A DNA stretch of 64,000 nucleotides from Lentisphaeria bacterium (GTDB taxonomy: Bacteria > Verrucomicrobiota > Lentisphaeria > Victivallales > Victivallaceae). The DNA is taken from positions 62,001 to 126,000 of the forward strand of contig JALEMG010000010.1 in NCBI GenBank assembly GCA_022768375.1, written 5' to 3'. Made by a program: the position numbers and the translations under genes. Of the stretch, positions 52,755-61,310 are shown one piece after another (the stretch's first letter is position 1; every line of letters begins with the position of its first letter). The notes below the pieces were generated by a model. The model saw only the letters and a list, made by a program, of their open reading frames with translations. It had not been told where the DNA came from and made no database searches.

Positions 52755-53765
52755 ATGCAGCCGATCAACTGGGAAGCGCTCAAATTTGAATTCATGCCGA
52801 CCCGCAGCAACATCCGTTTCCATTATGCCGACGGCAAGTGGGACGAGGGCCGGCTCACCGGAGATTTCAACATCTCGCTGTCCGTGGCCGCCAACGTGCT
52901 GCACTACGGGCAGGCGATCTTTGAAGGCATGAAGGCGTTTTGCGGCAAGGACGGCAAAATCCGTGTTTTCCGCCCCTGGGCCAACGCCAAGCGCATCAAT
53001 TCTTCCGCCCGGCAGTTGGTCATGCCGGAGTTCCCGGAGGAGAAGTTCGTGGAGGCGGTGAAAACCGTGGTCCGGGACAACATCGACTATGTGCCGCCCT
53101 ACGGCACCGGCGGTTCGCTCTACATCCGCCCGGTGATGTTCGGCACTTCGCCGCAGGTGGGCGTCAACGCCAGTTTCGAGTATGAACTGGTCATCATGGT
53201 CATGCCCGTCGGTCCCTACTACAAGGGGGGGATCAAACCCGTCGACGCCATGATCTCCGTGGATTTCGACCGCGCCGCTCCTCACGGCACCGGCCACATC
53301 AAGGCCGCCGGAAATTACGCCGCCGGACTGTATTCCAGCATGCTGGCCAAAAAACAGCACTTCCCCATCGTGCTGTTCCTCGACCCCCAGACCCACACCT
53401 ATGTGGATGAATTCACCACCAGCAACTTCCTCGCCATCACCAAAGACGGCAAGTATGTCACGCCGCTGTCGGATTCCATTCTGCCTTCGGTGACCAACGA
53501 TTCGCTGATGACCGTGGCCAAAGACCTGGGGTACGTCGCCGAACGGCGCCGGATCGCCGCGACCGAACTCAAGGATATGGCCGAACCCGCCGCCTGCGGC
53601 ACCGCCGTGGTCATCACCCCGGTGGGCAGGATCGCCTGGGGCGATCAGGTCATCGACTACGGCTGGAAGGAGATCGGGCCGAACCTTAGGAAACTTTACG
53701 ACGAACTGACCGGCATCCAGTACGGCGAGCGGCCGGACAATCACAACTGGCTGGTGGAGTGCTGA
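52755..53765 (+). CDS. ilvE: branched-chain amino acid aminotransferase
   Basis: This class IV PLP enzyme makes or degrades leucine, isoleucine and valine. The 336-residue chain has LHYGQAIFEGMKAF near residue 53, the PLP lysine in HIKAAGNYAAGLYSSMLAK, and EFTTSNFLAITKDG followed by VTNDSLMTVAKDLGY. This layout is the longer BCAT-type form (E. coli IlvE is shorter). AGGAGG lies nine bases before the chosen ATG. It is first of ilvE-panC-hisD, three unrelated amino acid and coenzyme pathway genes with short gaps. Confidence 0.95.
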   Translation: MQPINWEALKFEFMPTRSNIRFHYADGKWDEGRLTGDFNISLSVAANVLHYGQAIFEGMKAFCGKDGKIRVFRPWANAKRINSSARQLVMPEFPEEKFVEAVKTVVRDNIDYVPPYGTGGSLYIRPVMFGTSPQVGVNASFEYELVIMVMPVGPYYKGGIKPVDAMISVDFDRAAPHGTGHIKAAGNYAAGLYSSMLAKKQHFPIVLFLDPQTHTYVDEFTTSNFLAITKDGKYVTPLSDSILPSVTNDSLMTVAKDLGYVAERRRIAATELKDMAEPAACGTAVVITPVGRIAWGDQVIDYGWKEIGPNLRKLYDELTGIQYGERPDNHNWLVEC

Positions 53766-53772
53766 CGCGGAA

Positions 53773-54615
53773 ATGAAGATCTTTCAAAGCGGCGCGGAAC
53801 TGCAGAAGTACGCATTGGAACTGAAACGGAGCGGCCGGACCATCGGATTCGTTCCGACGATGGGGTTTCTCCATGACGGGCACATGTCGCTCATCGACAT
53901 CGCCCGGAAGAAGGCGGATGTGGTGATCGTTTCCATTTTCGTCAATCCGACCCAGTTCGCGCCCAACGAGGATTTCGACCGCTATCCCCGGGACTTCGAC
54001 GGCGACGTCGCCAAATGCGCCGCTCACGGCGCCGATGTGATCTACGCCCCGGAAGCGGCGGAGATGTACCGTCCCGACGCTTCCACCTGGGTGGAGGAGA
54101 CGGTGCTGTCGAAACCGCTGTGCGGGATCAGCCGTCCGACCTTTTACCGGGGCGTGACCACGGTGGTGGCCAAGTTGTTCCTGCTCGCCCAGCCGGATTT
54201 CGCGGTGTTCGGACTGAAGGACGCGCAGCAGTGCTTTGTCATTCAGCGCATGGTGCGGGACATGAACTTCCCGGTGGAGATCATTCCCGCACCGCTGGTG
54301 CGGGATGCCGACGGGCTGGCGCTGAGTTCTCGCAACCGCTATCTTTCCGCCGACGAAAGGAGCCGGGCGCTTTCCATCCACCGTTCGCTTTTGGCGGCCA
54401 AAGCCCGCATCGCGGCGGACCGCCGGACGATCGCCGCCGCGGTGGAGGAGGCGAAAGTTGCCATCACCGCCGCCGGAGGCCGGGTGGATTACGTGGAGGT
54501 GCTGGACTGCGACACGCTGCAGACGCCGACCGACGCTTCGCGCCGGGTGATTCTGGCGGCGGCGGCGTTTTTCGGGACCACGCGGCTGATCGACAACGAG
54601 ATTTTCAATCTGTAA
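53773..54615 (+). CDS. panC: pantothenate synthetase
   Basis: PanC joins pantoate and beta-alanine with ATP. The HIGH-type motif is GFVPTMGFLHDGHMSLI, and FVNPTQFAPNEDFDRYPR and GLKDAQQCFVIQRMVRDMNFPVEI are standard. The SSRNRYLS motif (LSSRNRYLSADER) is present. It has 280 residues. The start is eight bases after ilvE. No panB or panD is in the window. Confidence 0.96.
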   Translation: MKIFQSGAELQKYALELKRSGRTIGFVPTMGFLHDGHMSLIDIARKKADVVIVSIFVNPTQFAPNEDFDRYPRDFDGDVAKCAAHGADVIYAPEAAEMYRPDASTWVEETVLSKPLCGISRPTFYRGVTTVVAKLFLLAQPDFAVFGLKDAQQCFVIQRMVRDMNFPVEIIPAPLVRDADGLALSSRNRYLSADERSRALSIHRSLLAAKARIAADRRTIAAAVEEAKVAITAAGGRVDYVEVLDCDTLQTPTDASRRVILAAAAFFGTTRLIDNEIFNL

Positions 54616-54631
54616 CGGAAGTGTCTCTGTC

Positions 54632-55918
54632 ATGAAAACACTGGTCTACGGAACTTGCGGATTCGAGCGGGAGATGCGGGCGCTTTGCGAGCGTCCGGCC
54701 TTCCCGCCGGAAGCGGAACAGGCGGCGGCGGCCATCATCGCCGGGGTCCGGGAGCGGGGCGACGCCGCGCTGACGGAGTACGCGGAGAAGTTCGATCGCG
54801 TCCGCCTCGCTCCGGAGGAGTTTCTGCTGCCGCTGAAGCAGGCCCGCGCCGTCGCCGCGCAACTGCCGGCGGCGGACAAGCGGGCCATCCGGCAGGCTCT
54901 GTCCCAGGTGCGGACCTTTGCCCGGCTGACTCGGCCTCGCAACTGGATGACGGGGGTGCGCCCCGGCGTCCGGGTGGGGGAGAAGTTCACTCCCATGGAC
55001 CGGGTGGGCGTCTACATCCCCGGCGGCACCGCGCCGCTGGTTTCCACGGTGCTTCACACCGCGGGGATCGCCAAAGCCGCCGGGGTGAAGGAGATCGTGG
55101 CCATCACTCCTCCGGGCAACACTCATCCGGCGGTGATGTACGCCATGCTGCAGTCCGGGGTGACGGAGATCTGTCGGCTGGGCGGCGTTTACGGTATCGC
55201 CGCGCTGGCGCTGGGCACGCCGACGCTGCGCAAAGTGGAGAAGATCTGCGGGCCGGGCAACGCGTACGTCACCGCCGCGAAGAAACTGCTCTACGGTACC
55301 GTCGGCATCGACCTCGTGGCCGGACCGTCGGAGATCCTGATTCTGGCCGATCACACCGCGGATCCGGTTTTTGTCGCCGCCGATCTGCTCAGTCAGGCCG
55401 AACACGGCAGCGGATTGGAGCAGGCGGTGCTGGTCACCACCGACGCCGCGCTGATCCCCCGGGTGGAACGGGAGTTGAAGCGCCAGCGGGATACCCTGAA
55501 GCGTCAGGCCACCATTGACCGGGTGCTGGAACGCGGGGTGTTTTTCATTCAGGTCCCGAATCGCAGGGTCGCGGCACAGGTCGCCGGGGATTACGCGCCG
55601 GAGCATCTGGAGATCCACGCGGAACGCCCGGAGGAACTGGCCCGCATGATCCGGGCCGCCGGAGCGATCTTCCTCGGTCCGTGGACCCCGGAACCGGCGG
55701 GAGATTTCTGCGCCGGACCGTCCCACGTCCTGCCCACCGCCGGGAGCGCGAAGAAGTTCAACGGGCTGGAGACCGCCAGTTTCTGCCGCCGCACCAGTCT
55801 GGTCAAGTACACGGAAAACGCCCTGCGCCGGGAAGCGGACATCATCGCCCGTTTCGGCGCGATGGAGATGCTGGACGCCCACGGCCGCGCCGGGACTGTC
55901 CGCTTCCGGGAGGAGTGA
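54632..55918 (+). CDS. hisD: histidinol dehydrogenase
   Basis: HisD carries out the last two oxidations of histidine synthesis. The family motifs are VGVYIPGGTAPLVSTV, EKICGPGNAYVTAAKK, DLVAGPSEILILAD and LSQAEHGSG, with the zinc-ligand region near GPSHVLPTAGSA. The 428-residue length is normal. It is the last intact gene of the ilvE-panC-hisD unit. A GDPD-like remnant begins just after its stop. Confidence 0.96.
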   Translation: MKTLVYGTCGFEREMRALCERPAFPPEAEQAAAAIIAGVRERGDAALTEYAEKFDRVRLAPEEFLLPLKQARAVAAQLPAADKRAIRQALSQVRTFARLTRPRNWMTGVRPGVRVGEKFTPMDRVGVYIPGGTAPLVSTVLHTAGIAKAAGVKEIVAITPPGNTHPAVMYAMLQSGVTEICRLGGVYGIAALALGTPTLRKVEKICGPGNAYVTAAKKLLYGTVGIDLVAGPSEILILADHTADPVFVAADLLSQAEHGSGLEQAVLVTTDAALIPRVERELKRQRDTLKRQATIDRVLERGVFFIQVPNRRVAAQVAGDYAPEHLEIHAERPEELARMIRAAGAIFLGPWTPEPAGDFCAGPSHVLPTAGSAKKFNGLETASFCRRTSLVKYTENALRREADIIARFGAMEMLDAHGRAGTVRFREE

Positions 55919-55921
55919 CCG

Positions 55922-56077
55922 TTCGCGCGCCTCGGGAACGGTGTCGTCGGGCATCGGGGCGTCCCCGGCATCGCCCGGAGAATACGCTCGAGGATTTCGT
56001 CTCCGCCATCGGATCCGGCTGTGACCGGATGGAGACCGATTCCCGGCGATCACACCGGCGGCCGGTCGGAAAAGTCC
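55922..56077 (+). pseudogene. remnant of a glycerophosphodiester phosphodiesterase (GDPD)
   Basis: Directly after hisD, one frame reads VVGHRGVPGIA (55943-55975) and the next frame, shifted by one missing base where Pro is expected, reads ENTLEDFVSAIGSGCDRMETD (55978-56040). Joined, this is the N-terminal signature of GDPD enzymes (HRG, then PENT, then E-x-D). Another frame may continue with DHTGGRS near 56048. There is no start codon and about two thirds of a normal gene is missing. The rest of the 347-base gap between hisD and cpaB holds a hairpin, an A/T-rich stretch and the Tad promoter. Confidence 0.75.
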
Positions 56078-56134
56078 GCCGATCCGCCCGCGGCGGTTTC
56101 ACGTCCCGTGAATGAGACGTTCTCTGACGGGGGC

Positions 56135-56160
56135 GACTCTCCGAGCCGGCCCGGAGAGTC
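56135..56160 (+). terminator. hairpin after the hisD unit
   Basis: Perfect nine-base arms GACTCTCCG and CGGAGAGTC around an eight-base loop. The tail is not U-rich, though a separate A/T palindrome (GCAAAAA and TTTTTGC) lies 17 bases further at 56177-56191. Confidence 0.5.
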
Positions 56161-56198
56161 GGTGCGGAACAAAAAAGCAAAAAATTTTTGCGCTCCCC

Positions 56199-56226
56199 TT
56201 GAAAAAAAACTCCTCCGCGGTATATT
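56199..56226 (+). promoter_or_regulatory. promoter of the Tad operon
   Basis: TTGAAA (56199-56204), 16 bases, TATATT (56221-56226), preceded by A/T-rich DNA that could act as an UP element. The cpaB ATG is 40 bases downstream. Confidence 0.75.
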
Positions 56227-56265
56227 ACTCTAATTTCGGTCCAAATGTATAGGGTAGGGATATTT

Positions 56266-57096
56266 ATGAAAAACATCATTCCGCTGATCGTCGCCGTCAT
56301 CTTGGCTCTGGCCGCCGTATTCATCGTGAGCCGTGTTCTCGTCCAGAACGACGAGGGCACGAAAGAGCCGCAGGTTTCCGTCGTGATCGCGGCCCGGGAC
56401 TTGGACCCGGGGGAGGAGATCACCCCGGGGGCGTGCTCGTTCAAATCCATTCCGCGCTCCGCAGTGCCGAAAAACGCTTTGCTCTGGGAAAGTGTGAGTC
56501 TGGCCTACGGGCAGAAGATCCCTTATAAAATTCCGGAAGGCGATTACATCCAACTTTCCGATCTGCAGTTGAATGTTTCGCTGGCCGACTGCGTGGAAAA
56601 GGGGAAATGGCTGATCCCGGTGACGTTTTCCGATCCCGCGCTGGTGAAAATGCTGGTGCCGGAGGATGAGATCGCGATCGTCGCGTCGTACTCCGAGATG
56701 AAAATGACGCCGCCGAGTCCGGAACGTATCGTATCGGCGGTCGACCATCCCTCCGCCAACCCCGAGGTCAGCCGGAAACGCGAGACGATCGTGCTGTTCC
56801 CCTGCGTGAAAGTGACCGGAATCGCCAATGATCGTGGTTCGTTCCGGGAACCGGGCGGGAACACGGCGACGATTTTCATCTCGCTGCCCCCGCAACAGGC
56901 GACGATCCTGCTGGCCGCCCAGCGGGAGGCGGAACTTTATCCGGTATTGCGGAAACGCAATGACGCCACGGCGAGAAACCGCCGGGAACTGGGGTCGGTC
57001 AACGCCGTGACCTTCGAGCGGATGCGTGCCAATCTGGAAACCACGGAACTGCCGGATGTGATGGTGCGGAGCGGTAAACAGGCGGAGGACAAATGA
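56266..57096 (+). CDS. cpaB: Flp pilus assembly protein CpaB/RcpC
   Basis: The 276-residue protein has one N-terminal membrane helix (IIPLIVAVILALAAVFIVS) and a SAF domain typical of CpaB: SVVIAARDLDPGEEITPGACSFKSIPRSAVPKNALL in outline, positions 45-80, followed by the RcpC-like region (VTFSDPALVKMLVPEDEIAIVASY). CpaB sits in the periplasm and helps the secretin of Tad systems. The ATG at 56266 has AGGGA upstream; the in-frame ATG at 56245 is a weaker alternative. Its stop overlaps the secretin start. No Flp pilin or CpaE lies in front of it. Confidence 0.9.
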   Translation: MKNIIPLIVAVILALAAVFIVSRVLVQNDEGTKEPQVSVVIAARDLDPGEEITPGACSFKSIPRSAVPKNALLWESVSLAYGQKIPYKIPEGDYIQLSDLQLNVSLADCVEKGKWLIPVTFSDPALVKMLVPEDEIAIVASYSEMKMTPPSPERIVSAVDHPSANPEVSRKRETIVLFPCVKVTGIANDRGSFREPGGNTATIFISLPPQQATILLAAQREAELYPVLRKRNDATARNRRELGSVNAVTFERMRANLETTELPDVMVRSGKQAEDK

Positions 57097-58718
57097 AAAA
57101 GCGAATTATTTTCCTCCTTCTGGCGCTGGCGCCGGGGATGTTGTCTCTCCCCGGCGCGGAGCAGACCGCGGCGGGATCGAAGGTACAGTCTCCTTCAACG
57201 TTGGAGATCAATATCGGCAGCGCGCTGCGCCCCGAAATGGTTTCGGAACCGCTATCCATTACCTCCGGTGAAAAACGGGTGATCAATCTGCCTTTTACCA
57301 TTGAATCCTGCAAATCCAACTCCGCCAATGTGAAAATCGAGGCGGTCAACGGCAGTTCGTTTGAGATTTCCGGCGTCACTCCGGGCAAGGCGGTGGTGAC
57401 GGTCGTCGCGGGAGGGCTTGAGAAGGAGTTCAACGTCACGGTGTTCAATTCCACACTGCAGACCTATCAGGAACTCGGCCGACTGCTGGAGGAGATTCCC
57501 GAGGTGACGCTGGAACTGCGGGACGACGGATTGACGCTGATTGGTGCGATCGCGAATCCCGGACACTGGAAATACTTTCGCCGGATCATGGCGCCTTTCG
57601 CGGAACGATGCCATAATTATGTGGTGTTTCAGCCGGATGCCCAACTGATCGAGAACTTGAAGAAACAGTTGGGGGAGGCGGGGTTCCCCGTGGTGAAAAA
57701 CGGCGCGACTCCGAATCCCGGCGAACTGGCGTTTCAGTTGAGCGGCGGCGTCCTGATGATTTCCGGGGATCTGCTCTCCGAGGAGAGCATCAAAAAAGCC
57801 CAGCGGATCCTCGCTTCGCAGGAATGGCTGAACCCGGAGTGGAACGGCAACAATTTTCGCGCGGAGACGGACCTTCACGTGGCGCCGTCCCAGATCGACC
57901 TCGGAATCGTATTCGTCGGCGTGACCCGGAACCAGTTGGAACGGCTGGGCAACTCTTCGGCGAACGGCACGGTGCTGTCCTGGGATGTGATCGGCTGGTT
58001 CAAGGCTTTGTACGGCGGAAGTCCGGACGCGTTCTCCAGTCATGGCGATCAGCATGTCGGCGGTTCCGTGCTGCTGCAGTCGAATCTGAAAGGCTCGCTG
58101 ATGTTTTTCGGCGACAGCGGGATCTCCGACTTCCGCGACGCCGGTCACGTCACGCTGACCAACAACAGCAAAGAGGACGCCGTCTTTGAAAACGGCGGTA
58201 CCCGGAACGTGATGGTCTACGGCAGCGAGTCCGCCGATTTGAAGGAGATCGAATTCGGTCTGAAGTACAAGGCCCGGGCGTTGCTGCTGGAAGGCAACAT
58301 GGTGAAACTCAATCTCGATCTGGAACGGAGTCTCCCCCCGGTCAAAGTCGACAATGACTATGTCCAGCGCAAAAGCAAGACCAAGACCGAACTGCTCTGT
58401 CCGCTGGGCAAAACCGCAGTCATCGCGGGACAGAAGGAGTTGACGTTCACCAAAAACGGCCCGGCGGGGTATGCGTTTCTGCGGCATGTCCCGGTCCTCA
58501 ACTGGTTCTTCTCTTTCGAGGAGGATCAGGGCGAGGAGGTGCAGATTCTGGTTCTGGTCTCTCCGGAACTGATGCATCAGAATGTCCAGATGGCCTCCCG
58601 GCCCTCCGCGGAGACCGCCACTCTGGAAAAGGATGTCTTCACCGATGTCGATTCCAGGAATCAGGCCGCGCGGGAGAAGGAACAGCGCAACTGGTTCTCG
58701 CGGATGTTCACCTGGTGA
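57093..58718 (+). CDS. Tad-type secretin (CpaC/RcpA-like)
   Basis: The 541-residue protein has a signal peptide (MKKRIIFLLLALAPGMLSLPGA). The N-terminal part has a BON/pilotin-like pattern with SGVTPGKAVVTVVAGGLEKEFNVTV, then repeats of the CpaC type (LRDDGLTLIGAIANPGHW). The C-terminal half is the secretin domain, ending in VPVLNWFFSFEEDQGEEVQILVLVSPEL near residues 466-495, the conserved secretin end. It forms the outer-membrane pore of the Tad machine. It overlaps cpaB by four bases and is 15 bases before the ATPase gene. Confidence 0.9.
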   Translation: MKKRIIFLLLALAPGMLSLPGAEQTAAGSKVQSPSTLEINIGSALRPEMVSEPLSITSGEKRVINLPFTIESCKSNSANVKIEAVNGSSFEISGVTPGKAVVTVVAGGLEKEFNVTVFNSTLQTYQELGRLLEEIPEVTLELRDDGLTLIGAIANPGHWKYFRRIMAPFAERCHNYVVFQPDAQLIENLKKQLGEAGFPVVKNGATPNPGELAFQLSGGVLMISGDLLSEESIKKAQRILASQEWLNPEWNGNNFRAETDLHVAPSQIDLGIVFVGVTRNQLERLGNSSANGTVLSWDVIGWFKALYGGSPDAFSSHGDQHVGGSVLLQSNLKGSLMFFGDSGISDFRDAGHVTLTNNSKEDAVFENGGTRNVMVYGSESADLKEIEFGLKYKARALLLEGNMVKLNLDLERSLPPVKVDNDYVQRKSKTKTELLCPLGKTAVIAGQKELTFTKNGPAGYAFLRHVPVLNWFFSFEEDQGEEVQILVLVSPELMHQNVQMASRPSAETATLEKDVFTDVDSRNQAAREKEQRNWFSRMFTW

Positions 58719-58733
58719 GGGGCGGAGGCGGCG

Positions 58734-60398
58734 ATGAGACTTTTTCTTCCGCAGGAGGGTCGGCATATCGAATTGCTTCCCGGGTGTGTTCTGACCGTGG
58801 GGCGGGGGGAGGGCGTCGACGTCCGGATCGCCGACAAGCGAGTTTCCCGCCGACATGCCGAGATTTGCGAGGAGAACGGGAAAATCTATGTGCGGGACCT
58901 CGGCAGTCACGCCGGGAGTTGGAGAAATGACGAGCCGATCACGGAGCGGACTGAATTTCTGCCCGGTGACCGGTTGCGGGTCGCCGACTTTGAACTGCGT
59001 CTGGAGGCGGAAAATGCCGCTCCCGCTCCGGCTGCGCCGGAGAATGAACCGGGCGCGGGCATGGCCGGAGTTCACGTGCTGCCGCTGTATCAGGCGCAGT
59101 CGGATCAGCAGAATCTTTTCACCGAATCCGTGATGGAGTTGTCCAAAAAGGTCCAATCGCGTGTGCTGGAACTGCTGGACGTGAATGGCGACGGCGAAGC
59201 CGGCGTTGCCGTATCCCTGATGCGGACGCAGGTGGAACCCGTTCTTGATCAGGTCCTCCGGGAGATTCGGCACGAGATCCCCGGCGATGTTGCGCTGCCG
59301 CAGTTGCGGCAGGTTCTGCTGGACAATCTGATCGGATTGGGGCCGCTGTCGCCCCTGCTGCGGGACCCGACGATTTCCGAAGTCATGATCAACGGGCCGA
59401 ACAATATCTTTGTGGAGAGCAAGGGGTTGCAGTACCGGACCGCATCGAGGTTTCAAGGAGAGGCGCATCTGCAGTCCATCATTCAGCGCATCGTGGAGCC
59501 GCTGGGCCGGCACGTGGATGCGGCGTCGCCGATGGTCGACGCCCGTCTGGAGGACGGTTCGCGGGTGAACGCGGTGATTCCGCCGCTCGCGCTGGACGGT
59601 TCGCTGGTGACCATCCGCAAGTTTCCGTCCAAAAAACTGATGATCGAGGACTTGGAGAAATTCGGCAGTCTGACGCGCCCGATGTCGCTGTTTCTGAAAG
59701 AGGCGGTGCGGGCGCGGCGCAATATTCTGGTCTCCGGCGGTACGGGGTCGGGCAAGACGACGCTCCTGAACATCCTGTCGCAGTTCATCCCGGAAATGGA
59801 ACGGATCATCACGGTGGAGGACTCGGCGGAACTGAAGTTGACCCACGAAAATCTCTGTCGGCTGGAGGCCCGCCCCGCCAACGTGGAGGGACAGGGCCGG
59901 ATCACGATCCGCGATCTGGTGATCAATACGCTCCGGATGCGGCCCGACCGGATCATCGTGGGGGAGTGCCGCGGCGCGGAGGCGCTGGACATGCTGCAGG
60001 CGATGAATACGGGACACGACGGTTCTATGACGACCTGTCACGCCAACAATCCGCGCGATGCCCTGTCGCGGCTGGAGAACATGGTGATGATGGCCGGTTT
60101 TGAACTGCCTTCCGCGGCGATCCGGGAACAGATCGCTTCGGCGATCCATCTCATCGTGCAGCAGACCCGTCTGCCGGACGGGTCGAGAAAGATCGTGAAG
60201 ATATCCGAAGTGACCGGGCGGGAAAACGGCACGATCCTGATGCAGGATATTTTCACATTCGAGCAGGAAGGCTTCGACGAGAAATTCCACGTGATCGGGC
60301 GCCATACCGCCACGGGCAACATTCCCCGCTTCATCGACAATTTGAGACAGTCCGGCGATCTGCAGTTGGATATGTCGGTCTTTGTGCCGGAAGGATGA
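58734..60398 (+). CDS. FHA-domain fused Tad secretion ATPase (CpaF/TadA)
   Basis: The 554-residue protein fuses an N-terminal FHA domain to a CpaF-type secretion ATPase. The FHA core is VGRGEGVDVRIADKRVSRRHAEI with DLGSHAGSW (residues 22-65). The ATPase part begins near 130. GPLSPLLRDPTISEVMINGP is typical of CpaF, Walker A is GGTGSGKT with Lys341, and RPDRIIVGECRGAEALDMLQAMNTGHDGSMTTCHAN in outline holds Walker B and the His box. FHA domains bind phosphothreonine, so the motor may be controlled by a Ser/Thr kinase. It lies between the secretin and tadB. Confidence 0.93.
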   Translation: MRLFLPQEGRHIELLPGCVLTVGRGEGVDVRIADKRVSRRHAEICEENGKIYVRDLGSHAGSWRNDEPITERTEFLPGDRLRVADFELRLEAENAAPAPAAPENEPGAGMAGVHVLPLYQAQSDQQNLFTESVMELSKKVQSRVLELLDVNGDGEAGVAVSLMRTQVEPVLDQVLREIRHEIPGDVALPQLRQVLLDNLIGLGPLSPLLRDPTISEVMINGPNNIFVESKGLQYRTASRFQGEAHLQSIIQRIVEPLGRHVDAASPMVDARLEDGSRVNAVIPPLALDGSLVTIRKFPSKKLMIEDLEKFGSLTRPMSLFLKEAVRARRNILVSGGTGSGKTTLLNILSQFIPEMERIITVEDSAELKLTHENLCRLEARPANVEGQGRITIRDLVINTLRMRPDRIIVGECRGAEALDMLQAMNTGHDGSMTTCHANNPRDALSRLENMVMMAGFELPSAAIREQIASAIHLIVQQTRLPDGSRKIVKISEVTGRENGTILMQDIFTFEQEGFDEKFHVIGRHTATGNIPRFIDNLRQSGDLQLDMSVFVPEG

Positions 60399-60414
60399 GG
60401 TGAAGGCGGTGGAT

Positions 60415-61308
60415 ATGACTCCGATCATGCAGCGTTACATGATCTACCTGCTGGTGTTTGCCGCGGCGGGGGCGCTGGTCTATGTCGTCGTGCAACTGAT
60501 CCAGTCGTTCGGCATGGAGCGGTACGACCGGCAGTTGAAGGACGTGAATTCCCGCGGGCACCGGAACGATATTGGTTATTTCATCGCTCCGAAAACCCTG
60601 TTTCAGGTCCAGTTGTCCCTGGGAGTACTGATGCTGGGGATCGTGATCGCGGTCCTGCTGTTCCTGCAGGTGTTTTACTGGTATGCGCTGCTGCCGGCGG
60701 CGGGAGTGGCGTTGGGGTTGGGATTTGCGTTGCCGCCGCTGTATTTTTTGCAGAAAGTGAAAAAGCGGGCGCAGGAGTTTGAGCGCAGCATTTTGGATTT
60801 TTCCATGGGATTGACCAGCGGACTGCGGGCGGGACAGGCGCTGCCGCAGGCGCTGGAGGTTTTTTCCCGCCGCTGTGAAGGCCCGATGAAAGAGGAACTG
60901 ACCGTGGTGCTCCGGGAGTACCGACTGGGGCTGGAATTGACGGACGCGCTCCAGAGGATGTATGACCGCCTGCCGTGCGAGGATCTGCAGTTGCTGATCA
61001 TCTCCATCCGGTTGACGACACAGTCCGGCGGCAGTCTGGCGGACGTTCTGCAGCGGATTACGCAGACGATCCGCGGGCGGATTGATTTTGCCCAGAAGTT
61101 GAAGGCGCTGACGGCGCAGGGCCGTTTCGAGGCGCTGGCCATGTCCCTGGCTCCGCTGCTGGCGTTCATTCTGCTTTTCATCATCAACAATGAACTGATG
61201 CTTCCGATGGTGCAGACGCTGGTCGGCTGGTGTGCGATCGGTGTTATGCTCACGCTGGAGGTGATCGGTTATTTCGTGATTCGCGCGATCGTGGATGTGA
61301 AGGTGTAG
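60415..61308 (+). CDS. Tad inner-membrane protein TadB
   Basis: The 297-residue protein is the TadB-type platform: an N-terminal helix, two further helices (about 60-80 and 84-105), a cytoplasmic GspF-like domain (RSILDFSMGLTSGLRAGQALPQALEVF and the second SIRLTTQSGGSLADVLQ) and two C-terminal helices. The start is ambiguous: GTG at 60400 or 60409 and ATG at 60415 all lie just after the cpaF stop; I use the ATG. TadB and TadC together form the platform that the ATPase drives. Confidence 0.88.
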   Translation: MTPIMQRYMIYLLVFAAAGALVYVVVQLIQSFGMERYDRQLKDVNSRGHRNDIGYFIAPKTLFQVQLSLGVLMLGIVIAVLLFLQVFYWYALLPAAGVALGLGFALPPLYFLQKVKKRAQEFERSILDFSMGLTSGLRAGQALPQALEVFSRRCEGPMKEELTVVLREYRLGLELTDALQRMYDRLPCEDLQLLIISIRLTTQSGGSLADVLQRITQTIRGRIDFAQKLKALTAQGRFEALAMSLAPLLAFILLFIINNELMLPMVQTLVGWCAIGVMLTLEVIGYFVIRAIVDVKV

Positions 61309-61310
61309 AA

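Noticed and set aside
57252-60428. 1058-codon minus-strand frame across the secretin and cpaF genes
   Set aside because: It is antisense to clear Tad genes and has no recognisable motif.
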